Shown here: positions 55,451 through 64,000 of the stretch, one piece after another
How the letters are laid out: each line of letters opens with the position of its first letter
How positions within the stretch are numbered: the stretch's first letter is position 1
From: Sambucus nigra
Lineage: Eukaryota; Streptophyta; Magnoliopsida; Dipsacales; Adoxaceae
Length of the DNA stretch: 64,000 bases
NCBI GenBank assembly: GCA_949130495.1
Contig: OX422221.1
Span: 23,943,917-24,007,916, forward strand
Direction: 5' to 3'
Notes under the pieces: generated by a model
Database searches by the model: none
What the model saw: the letters and a program-made list of their open reading frames with translations, nothing else
Told to the model about the DNA's origin: nothing
Position numbers and translations under genes: made by a program

Positions 55451-57714
55451 GAATCTTTTCTCCATCCTTCATATGAGTGTATTAAATATATCCAATTATT
55501 CATTTATCTTCTTCAAAATTTTGTAACCAATGCTGCATCGAAAAATTCTCACCTTCATGGTTTGAGGCAACCCTCTCTATTTCTTTCGAGATAAGACTTA
55601 GAGATTTTGAAACTCCAATATACCTCCAAACTTCTTGTTGTATTTTTTTTGAAAAATTTCGAGTGATTTTTTCTCGTTTTTTATGAATGATTTAGGAGAA
55701 TCCATGACTTCATTCTTTACAAAACACATCCACTAATTCACATGCTCTGAAATATAAAGTGATGACACTCCTCAATTGGTTGTAATTGTTGAACATTAAT
55801 ATCCCACTTAAAAACATCATTTTGAAATTTCTTCAAGCGCCTTGTCTGTGAGAACTGGTGGAATTCTTTTTAGTGGACATCAGAACAGTTTAATTTTTTT
55901 GTGGATTGTATTAAAATAGGAATATAAACGATAATTTTGATCATTATTTTTGTTCTTGACTTTTGTTGAAAATTTTCTTTTCTTGCCTAATGACTTAGGG
56001 ATGAACCTAATTATAGGCTTTAAATTCATGAACATGGAAGACGAAAGATACCTCCACATAATTTCATATTAGCAAGACATGAACCATGAACTTTTTAATT
56101 ATAGTCTCGCCAAGTTTGGCCACAAATCTAACTCCCAATTAAGTAAACTAGCCCTATGACCCCTAAGCTATACAAGTTTAGACAATTCAACCATTTCCTT
56201 ATTTTTTTTCGTTGAACTGGAATGCACCAATAGTTTAGGGACTATAGGTGTAAAAAATTAAAAAAAAAATTAATTTCAAAATAGTTTAGAAGTTTTTTTT
56301 TTTTCTAATTTGAAGAATTACTCTCTTCTTTAATAAGAGCTAAACCTCGAAAAAATTATCCCAAAAAATACATAAAAAACAGATTTTTTTTTTTTTTTTA
56401 ATTTGTGTTTAAAGAAAAAAATGGGATAAAAGTACTATTTTTTCAAGTTTTATAATACCAATTTTATTGTAATTTGGTTCAAGACTATGCGTGTAAAAAA
56501 ATTAAATTTGAATTTTTTTACGGTTGAAAAGAGTTTTGAAACATTAAATTTTAAAGTTGAAGAATTACTCTGTTTTAAATAAGATTACATAGCTCCAAAC
56601 TATATACAAATAATAACAAAAAAAAAAGAATGAATTTTTAAAATAAAAATCGAGTTTTAAAAAATAATGATAACGCCCATTTTATTGTAATTAAGTTTAG
56701 GGACTGTAGGGGTAAGCAAAATTAAATCTATTTTTTCTTTAATTTTAAAATTGTTTAAAACTGTATTTTCTTTCAAAGTTGAAGAATTAGTTTCTTCTTT
56801 AATAAGAGTTAAAACCTTCTAGATGTAGCCCAATTAATTTTTTTTAAATGAATTTAAAAAAATCTTGGTTTTTCACTTAAAAAAACTATAAACATTTCCC
56901 TAACGTTTTTTTATTATTTTCTTTACATTTTTCAATTGAAGGCGAGAGAAATGATAAAAAAAAAAATTATAATGATGGAGGGAAATGTTAAAAAAATTAT
57001 AGGAAAAGGTAAAAAAAAACCCAGATGTTTTAATAGAAAAACTGTAAATAGAAGAAATTTTTATTTGGGGATTGTTGCAACACCCATTTTTAACGATTTT
57101 TCATCAAATTTCATTTCTTTACATAAATTTTTCTATTAAAACAAAGAAAAATGGTAAAAATATTTATTCGCGAAAATTATAAAATTTTGCCTTCATAATT
57201 TTTTAAAAAAATTAAATGGGTGTTATAAAATTTGAAAAAAAAAATTGTATCCCATTATTTTTAAACTCAGAATTTTTTGAAAATAAAAAGTCAGTTTTTT
57301 TTTGGGCATACATTTCGAAGGTTTCAACTATTATTAAAAAACAGGCTAATTCTTCAACTTTTACCAAAAAAAAAATTAAAACTATCTTAAAATTAATTAA
57401 AAAAAGAGATTTTAATTTTTTATCCCGATAGTTCAATAACTGTTGGTACAAATTAATATATCAGTTAATGGACTAAACTGGCCTAACTTTTATAGTTTAT
57501 GACGATGGAGTTTGTTTACTGCGCCCAATTTGTCATTTATTTGTTGAAAAATGTGTATAAATATATCTCCAAAAAATAATAAACATACCTATCATTGGCG
57601 GGTTGATATTGAAGGTTTGCTAAATGCTGTTTGTTATTGAATTGTTGGATTGGGTGAGTGCTACCGCTACCCAACTCAGCTCAGCCACCGGTACTCTATC
57701 GTTATCCATAAATC

Positions 57715-57795
57715 TAGCTTCAAAATCCTATCCATAAATATATCTTCGAAATCCTATCCATAAAGATATCTTCAAAATCCTCCCACTTTCCACAA
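57715..57795. repeat. Three copies of a 29-bp unit in the OMT gene 3 leader
   Basis: ATCCATAAATATATCTTCRAAATCCT-like units occur three times in a row between the TATA box (57556-57563) and the ATG. Gene 2 has one unit at about 33184-33210. Confidence 0.8.
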
Positions 57796-57826
57796 CCCCT
57801 TAGCCAGTCTAAAAAATAAACCATCC

Positions 57827-58239
57827 ATGGCATCATCTTCCCCAACAACCCCACACTCCAATGATGAAGAACAAAACTGCTCATATGCCATGCAACTAGT
57901 AACCTCAATCGCCCTGCCCATGGTCTTACACACAGCCATCCAACTCAACATTTTAGACACCATCTCAAAAGCAGGTCCCAATGCTCAAATCTCTCCATCT
58001 AACATAGCCACCCAGCTGGGATTTGTTGATAAAAATCCAACTTCACCAGCTATGATTGATAGAATGCTAAGGTTGCTAGCCAGTTTTTCAGTTGTGACTT
58101 GTTCACTTGGCGGTGATGATGGTGTAACAAGAGTTTATGGGTTGGGTCCTGTGGGGAAGTATTTTGTTAAAAATGAGAATGGAGTTTCTTTGGGTCCTTT
58201 GATGGCTTTGCTTCAAGATAAAATCTTCATTGATAGCTG
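57827..58239 (+). CDS. O-methyltransferase gene 3, exon 1 (rest not in window)
   Basis: It is 413 bp, as in gene 2, ending in phase 2 before GTTGGTTCTCTC. The encoded dimerisation domain is nearly the same as in gene 2, with changes such as VTSIA for VSSIA and KNENGVSLGPLMALLQDKIF for KNEDGVSLGTLMVLLQDKVF. No stop occurs before the donor. Exons 2-4 are not in the remaining 5.7 kb; they may lie to the right, beyond a copia element that starts at 60956. A probable TATA box lies 271 bp before the ATG. Confidence 0.8.
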
Positions 58240-58243
58240 GTTG

Positions 58244-58277
<34 letters not shown>

Positions 58278-59036
58278 ATATATACTCTTGTGCGAACTGA
58301 ACTGTCCTTCATTTTAACAGTGCGGCTTTTTTTTTTTTTTGGCTAATCGTCGGGTTCTATCGAGTTATGATTGATTTCATTTTTTCCAAAACAAAACCAC
58401 ATATAAAGCATTGTGTTAATATCACTCCCATTTTTTGAGAGGTCCTAGCTTGAGGTACTGGGGGTGCCTTTAAAAAGAAGTGTTGTGGTGCAAAAGAGAA
58501 AAAAATGGCATGCATTTATCACAACCCATCTCCAAAATGATGTCTCACTAGAGTCGAAGAGAATGTGTAAGATTTTCCACATCAATCCAATGTTGTGGAT
58601 TGATTTGGGAACTGCTAAAAACACGTAATGAAAAGATAGGTTTGACAGTAGCCCTTTTTGGGTTTTAACACACAAAGGCCAATGTCTAAAGTAGGCTATA
58701 AATGTGGACATACTATGTAATAGTTTGTTAAACTGTGTCAAACTTGGGCAATAATTGTTGATTCTCTATTTAATTCTTTTAGTTTTGATTGATTTCATTT
58801 TTGAAAGATGTGGGAGGTCCCTGAAATAAGAGGGCACTTCCGTCCGGTCAAACTCTTGTAAGTGTTTAGCGACGATGGTCCGTTTCTATTAGTTATATTT
58901 CGTAACATGACATTCTCACTTTGTAATATCACACCATTATTTACATTGTTATATTTGACAAATTCTTTGATTACGTAACAATATTGCGTAGTATTTTGTA
59001 ACGTAATAATGTCATTTAAAAAACAAGCGACCGCAA
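58240..59036. other. Extra intron-like stretch between exon 1 and its partial copy
   Basis: It begins with (CT)n (58248-58273) and TA, followed by CTCTTGTGCGAACTGAACTG, which resembles one end of the palindromic MITE at 53000. No coding content is recognised, and gene 2 has nothing equivalent. Confidence 0.5.
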
Positions 59037-59039
59037 TAA

Positions 59040-59190
59040 TTGTTGTAACTTGCTCACTTGGTGGTGATGATGGTGTAACAAGACTTTATGGATTGGGTCC
59101 TGTGGGGAAGTATTTTGTGAAAAATGAGGATGGAGTTTCTTTAGGTACCTTGATGGCTTTGCTTCAAGATAAGCTCATCGTTGATACCTG
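59040..59190 (+). pseudogene. Partial duplicate of OMT exon 1
   Basis: The last 50 codons of exon 1 reappear (VTCSLGGDDGVTRLYGLGPV onward to DTW) with their own GTTGGTTTT donor and gene 2-like intron following. There is no ATG or leader of the OMT type before it and no clear acceptor. It is most simply a relic of recombination between OMT copies. Confidence 0.8.
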
Positions 59191-60033
59191 GTTGGTTTTT
59201 TCTCTCTCTCTGTATTTGTCACTTTATTTGTTTTTTGGAATGGACCCTGATTTGATTTCGTCAATATTTGCCCACACAAAATATTTTCAAATCTTGTGAT
59301 CTTTTATTTCACCCCTTTTAGTTAGTGAGAGCCCTTGCTCTAAATTTGGGTAATAAATAAAGAAATTAATATACACACACAATAATGAATATTTGTGTGT
59401 GTATGTGTGTGTGTGCATGTGTGTGTGAATAAATATCGTACACAAAAAAACTCTAAATCATTTTTTTTAATCCGCCCATGAGGTCCTCCTATATATATAT
59501 ATATGTATATACTAGGCTATACCCGTGCCGATGGTACGGTGATAAATTTGCTCACAATTATTTTATGTTATGGCATACCCGCCCTCTTAGGTATGGTATT
59601 TAACAGTTTAAGAATAACTTCAAAATACTAATCACAACGTTACACACCTTTTGTAACATTCTCTAGCTACACGTTTTATAACATTACTTGTCACGTTGCC
59701 CATGTCGATTGCACACTGAAAATAATAATATCCGTACAATTCATTCACATATATGTGATTTGAAATGTCAAAATAAATGTAACACAAGTCAATTTTCTTC
59801 CTAGCATATTAAAATGTTACAACATCTCCATAAATGATGATTTGCTTCGATTCCCCCTCTCCCAAAATAAAACATAATTCAAAATCCAAACACAATGTTT
59901 AAACATTGTAATCAAACTGTAGGAAATTATATTAAAAATTATGAGAGACATACTGCTTGACTGAGTTCTTCATTATAGGCATTACATATTAAAAAAATAC
60001 TTAGCAATAACCATTTAAAATTTTAATAAATAA

Positions 60034-60955
60034 GTAAATACATACCTCACCATAGATTGTCATTCTAGAGGTGGGGGGAGTCGGTTTGTTTTCCATATCG
60101 CAAGATAAGAATGTTCGTAAACATATTAACCAAAAACCGAATACATGTAAAATAAAAAATAAAAAAAGTATATACATGTAAAAGTATTTACAGAATAATG
60201 TAAACACCACACAATTAGAATATACAAATAAAAGTATTTTAAAGTCAATATACAATGAACACCTGATTTTTTTTACAATTAAGAGTAAAAATAAATTTGA
60301 TAGCAATATCATTGCCTATAAGAAAGTATGACCTGAACGCGTTTGCATTGATTTTAGTAAAAACTAAACCCTATGCCGAATATGAGCCATTAAAACAATT
60401 AAAACTAAACTAACCAAAAGCTTAATACTAACCATTAAACTACTAACCAAATCAAACACTGAATAATAACCAAAACACGGAGAAATGGATACTAACCAAA
60501 ACACATGCTGTCAGATTTATGGATAAATCTAACACTGCCGAGACACGCATGCGTACAAAAAATAAACACAGATACGCATGGGTAACAAAAATTAACATAA
60601 CACTGAAAATTACATTGCATTCATAAACACAGATACGCATAAACATCATACTGTAATTTTTTTAAAGCTCGAAATGAAATCTATGGTTTGTAAAAAGATG
60701 CGTGTCTGGACAGTGTTATTGGGAGAGGGAAAGCAACAATCGAACGAAAAATAACCATTAAAACTGAATACTAAAACAAACGCTAATAAAACTTACCAAA
60801 AGGTGAACCATGTGTTGTCTGGACAGTGTTATTTGGAGATCCCAACAACCACCAAAGAAATAAGGTAACTGAAGGAAAGCAGGAAACGAACGAAAAACTG
60901 AACTCGGTGTTATGAATGTGTTACAACGGTATTGAACTATTAAGCTATTAAAACT
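60034..60955. other. Non-coding sequence before the last copia element
   Basis: No gene is recognised. A motif GTCTGGACAGTGTTATTKGGAG occurs twice (about 60703 and 60819). Confidence 0.4.
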
Positions 60956-61955
60956 TGTTGGATTAATTCCAATATTTATTGAGTTTAATTTTTAGTTGTT
61001 AATATTTTATTATATTATTTGTGTTTTATTTTAAACATAGTTTGGGTTTTAATTTAGAAAGTAGAAACATGAGCAAATGGGTGTGAAAGATATGGGGAAT
61101 GCTCAAAATCCCATATTGTCCCACATTGGAAGAATACTACAAAAGGTAGTGGTATATCAACTAAAGGACAACTAAGATTCTTAGTTGACAAGTCAAATAA
61201 GAGGCTATGATCCTACGCATCGCGGTGGTGCTTAAGCACCACCAATCGCGACACGCGTAAGCGCGTAAGCGCGACACGCGGCGCGCGAAAGGGCGATTGG
61301 GCGACTTAGGGCGCATTGCGCGCTTTGACGCGCACTTGGCACTTCGCACGTGCGCATCGTCGCTTGGAGCGTGGGAGCCTAAAGTTTTGACGAGGTAAAA
61401 CAGATCAACGGTTGTGATTAAACGATCCGATCAAAGGGTTTAAAATCCGAAACGGCTTGATCTAAACCGTTAGATGAACTCGTAGCGTTTCGTGTAGGGG
61501 ATGTCCATTCGCTTACAATGGGACGCCTAATCTGAACCGTTAGATCGTAGCTGTTCCAAACAGGCACGATCCAACGGTTGCTGAGTCACTCCATGAAGAG
61601 TTGTTACTGTTGAAGAACAGTCACAGAAATGGCTATAAAAAGAGTTCCAGACCTCTGTTTTGAAAACCGAAAATTGCTAGTTTCTCCTCTCTCCGTCCTC
61701 TATACTTTGGCATTATCAAGTTACAAATTCAGAGTGTTCTCGGGTTTGATCAAACAGTACATAGTTTGAATCAAACAACTGTTCATACTGCATTGTATCC
61801 TGAAGGCAGGTTCTACAAAACCCATTGTGTACTCGCGGTTCTGGTTCTGTCTCAACCGGATTGGGAGAAATTTTGCCTAAAAGAAAGCGTTCCAAGAACG
61901 TGCCTTGCAGAAATTGATTATTATATTTCGTTCTTTCCATAAGAAATCTCCAACA
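60956..61955 (+). repeat. 5' LTR of the last copia element
   Basis: It is 1000 bp with inverted ends TGTTGGA...TCCAACA. TATA-like CTATAAAAAG lies near 61633. U3 has a CpG-dense block (about 61216-61370) and four AACCGTTAGATC-like motifs on either strand (61401-61580). The 3' LTR is outside the window. Confidence 0.85.
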
Positions 61956-61995
61956 GTTTTAGGCAAAAATTTTATATTCTTATTACTCCACTCAA

Positions 61996-64000
61996 ATGGA
62001 AGGAACTGTGGCACAATCTATCCAAGTCATGACTCAAGACTTAATTCGACTCGACCGTTTTGATGGCGGAAATTTCACCCGTTGGCAAGAGAAAGTTATG
62101 TTCTTCCTCACATCACTAAAACTTGCATACATTCTAGATGATAACCTTGAACAAATTCCCGAGCCCACACCCGAAGACACCGAAGGAATAAAGCAAAAAC
62201 GTGTGAAGAGAAAAGAAGACGAATTTATGTGTCGAGGACACATCCTCAATGCTTTGTCTCAAACTGTTTATAGCGCTCATAGAATGATTCCGACGGCAAA
62301 GGAATTATGGAAGGCTTTGGAGATAAAGTATCAAAACGAGGAAGCGAGCAATCGTAAGTTTCTAATTTCAAACTATATGAATTTTAGAATGAATAATGAT
62401 AAATCTGTCGTTGCACAAGCCCATGAACTCCAACAAATTGTTGGTGACCTTAAAGCCGCTGGTATTAATCTTCAAGATGAATTTCAAGTAGGGGTGATTG
62501 TTTCAAAACTTCCATCCTCTTGGAATGGCTTTAAGAAGAAAATTAATCATGATGAAAAGACTTATACTGTGGAATCCCTTCTTCGTCACCTTCGTATTGA
62601 AGATGATACTCGTATTCGAGAAAAGAAGGATGAACAAAGTGAGGGTCATTCAAAAGCTAATATGGTTGAGGATAAAAAATCCAAGATTACCAAAGACTCA
62701 AAATTTAAAGCAAAGAATGATTCCAAATTCAAGAACCAAGGTGCAAATAAGAAAAAGAAGGGAAAATGTTTCTTCTGTGACAAACCGGGCCATTATTCTC
62801 GAGAATGTCGTCTTAAAAAGAAGGCATTTAAAGAAAAACAAGGGTCGAAGGAAACCAACAATGTTGAAGATCTTATTGCTACTGTTTGCGAAGCAAATTC
62901 AATTGATAATGAAAGTGGATGGTGGCTGGATACCGGCGCAACGGTCCACATATGCAAAGACCGCTCTTCATTCAAAACATATCAAGAAATTGATGGAAAA
63001 GAAGTGAAGATGGCAAATAATCTTCGCGCCAATGTAGTTGGAAAAGGCACAGTGGAATTGAAGCTAACTTCTGGAAAGACACTTACTCTAATTGATGTAC
63101 TTCATGTACCTGATATGTGTAAAAATCTTGTGTCTGGGGACCTTCTCAATAAGAGAGGTTTCAAACTAGTGTATGAGTCTGATAAGTTTGTATTGTCTAA
63201 GAATGGCCAATTTATTGGCAAAGGGTACTCTTGTAACGGCATGATTAAAATTAATGTAATCAATGATATTAGTTCTGCTTATATGGTTGAGTCTATTTCT
63301 TTATGGCATAGTAGATTAGGTCATGTGAATTATAGAAGTATAAAAAATATGACTAATCTCGGCTTAATCTCGGATTGTAAATTTGATAACCTTTCTAAAT
63401 GTGAAATTTGTGCTCAATCGAAGATAACTAGAAAGTCGTTCAAATCTGTTGAGAGGAAATCCGAAATGCTTGATCTTATTCATAGTGATGTATGTGATAT
63501 GAAGAGTAATATGACTCGTGGTGGAAATAAATATTTCTTAACTTTCATTGATGATTACTCTAAGTATGCATATACATATTTACTTAAAAGTAAAGATGAA
63601 GTTTTCGAGAAATTCCTAATTTTTAAAGCAGAAGTTGAAACTCAACAAAATCGAAAAATTAAAGTCCTACGATCCGATAGGGGTGGTGAATATTACCCGA
63701 GAGAGTTTATACAATTTTGTAATACTCATGGGATAATCCATCAAGTTACGGCGCCATATACGCCACAACAAAATGGAACGGCGGAAAGGAAAAATAGGAC
63801 TTTAGTTGAAATGATAAATTCAATGTTAATCAGTTCTGGTTTACCTTTGTCGATGTGGGGAGAAGCGGTTTTATCCGCATGTTATATTTTAAATAGAGTT
63901 CCATTGAAAAACAAGGATATTACACCATATGAATTATGGTTTAATCGTAAGCCTAATCTTAGACGTCTTAAAGTTTGGGGATGTCTTGCTTATGTAAGAA
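61996..64000 (+). CDS. Copia gag-pol polyprotein, open to window end
   Basis: The frame runs from ATG at 61996 for 668 codons with no stop, checked codon by codon. The gag N-terminus has FDGGNFTRWQEKVMFFL and later LPSSWNGFKKKI. The zinc knuckle CFFCDKPGHYSREC is at residues about 258-271. Protease has WWLDTGATVHIC (about residue 310). Next come the pre-integrase LWHSRLGHVNYRS and CEICAQSK, then integrase with FIDDYSKYAY, SDRGGEYY and PQQNGTAERKNRTLVEM. Reverse transcriptase and RNase H should follow outside the window. Gag and pol are one frame here, unlike the element at 35383-40452. Confidence 0.95.
   Translation, partial: MEGTVAQSIQVMTQDLIRLDRFDGGNFTRWQEKVMFFLTSLKLAYILDDNLEQIPEPTPEDTEGIKQKRVKRKEDEFMCRGHILNALSQTVYSAHRMIPTAKELWKALEIKYQNEEASNRKFLISNYMNFRMNNDKSVVAQAHELQQIVGDLKAAGINLQDEFQVGVIVSKLPSSWNGFKKKINHDEKTYTVESLLRHLRIEDDTRIREKKDEQSEGHSKANMVEDKKSKITKDSKFKAKNDSKFKNQGANKKKKGKCFFCDKPGHYSRECRLKKKAFKEKQGSKETNNVEDLIATVCEANSIDNESGWWLDTGATVHICKDRSSFKTYQEIDGKEVKMANNLRANVVGKGTVELKLTSGKTLTLIDVLHVPDMCKNLVSGDLLNKRGFKLVYESDKFVLSKNGQFIGKGYSCNGMIKINVINDISSAYMVESISLWHSRLGHVNYRSIKNMTNLGLISDCKFDNLSKCEICAQSKITRKSFKSVERKSEMLDLIHSDVCDMKSNMTRGGNKYFLTFIDDYSKYAYTYLLKSKDEVFEKFLIFKAEVETQQNRKIKVLRSDRGGEYYPREFIQFCNTHGIIHQVTAPYTPQQNGTAERKNRTLVEMINSMLISSGLPLSMWGEAVLSACYILNRVPLKNKDITPYELWFNRKPNLRRLKVWGCLAYVR

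Larger units (their letters stand above)
55396..60033. repeat. Segmental duplication of the OMT upstream region, exon 1 and intron 1
   Basis: It follows 30866-33666 and then, after an inserted stretch, 33520-34530. The match ends at 60033, where TAAATAAGTG in the other unit becomes TAAATAAGTAAATAC. Confidence 0.9.
60956..64000 (+). mobile_element. Ty1/copia element, 5' part, running off the window
   Basis: A 1000-bp 5' LTR is followed after only 40 bp by an open gag-pol frame that continues to the last base. LTR ends are TGTTGGA and TCCAACA. There is no damage in the visible 668 codons, so the element may be young or intact. The lineage within copia was not settled. Confidence 0.9.

Overview
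The window is nuclear DNA from a flowering plant, most likely a dicot. It is AT-rich and intron-bearing, with plant lineages of LTR retrotransposons, PIF/Harbinger and CACTA DNA transposons, and a plant caffeate-type O-methyltransferase (OMT) family. The species cannot be named from the sequence. No tRNA, rRNA, CRISPR or organelle-derived segment was recognised.

Layout. 1-6890 is the 3' part of a Ty3/gypsy Tat-lineage element. It holds a dead polyprotein, an antisense three-exon gene and the 3' LTR. 6891-10174 holds a 180-bp tandem duplication and a PIF/Harbinger transposon with an open ORF1 and a broken transposase. 10179-19186 is segmental block A: copia remnants plus exons 3 and 4 of OMT gene 1. 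18917-30902 is a 12-kb nest of repeats: a complete-ended CACTA element (19388-23391), a second Tat-type fragment in reverse orientation with its own antisense-type gene (25458-26304), a 198-bp tandem array and a SINE-like piece. 30903-54085 carries OMT gene 2, whose four exons join into 361 codons. Intron 1 of that gene holds a very young copia element (35383-40452) with TA...TA LTRs. 46364-55395 (block B) repeats block A and contains exons 3 and 4 of gene 2. 55396-60033 repeats the upstream region and exon 1, giving OMT gene 3. 60956-64000 is the start of another copia element, open to the window edge.

Logic of the locus. The OMT genes are head-to-tail products of a tandem duplication with a period of about 36.2 kb (10179 to 46364). 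Gene 1 is seen only as exons 3-4 and gene 3 only as exon 1 plus a partial extra copy of exon 1. Only gene 2 is complete here. Later transposon insertions, microsatellite changes and small duplications distinguish the copies. OMT enzymes of this type transfer a methyl group from S-adenosylmethionine to phenolic substrates. The actual substrate cannot be read from sequence.

The most unusual items are: the antisense, spliced gene family carried by Tat elements, with a shared intron position; the arrays of a 21-bp palindrome at both ends of the CACTA element; the young non-canonical copia element inside an OMT intron; a CpG-dense block with a perfect 20-bp palindrome in the last LTR; and a palindromic MITE that sits inside TA microsatellites.
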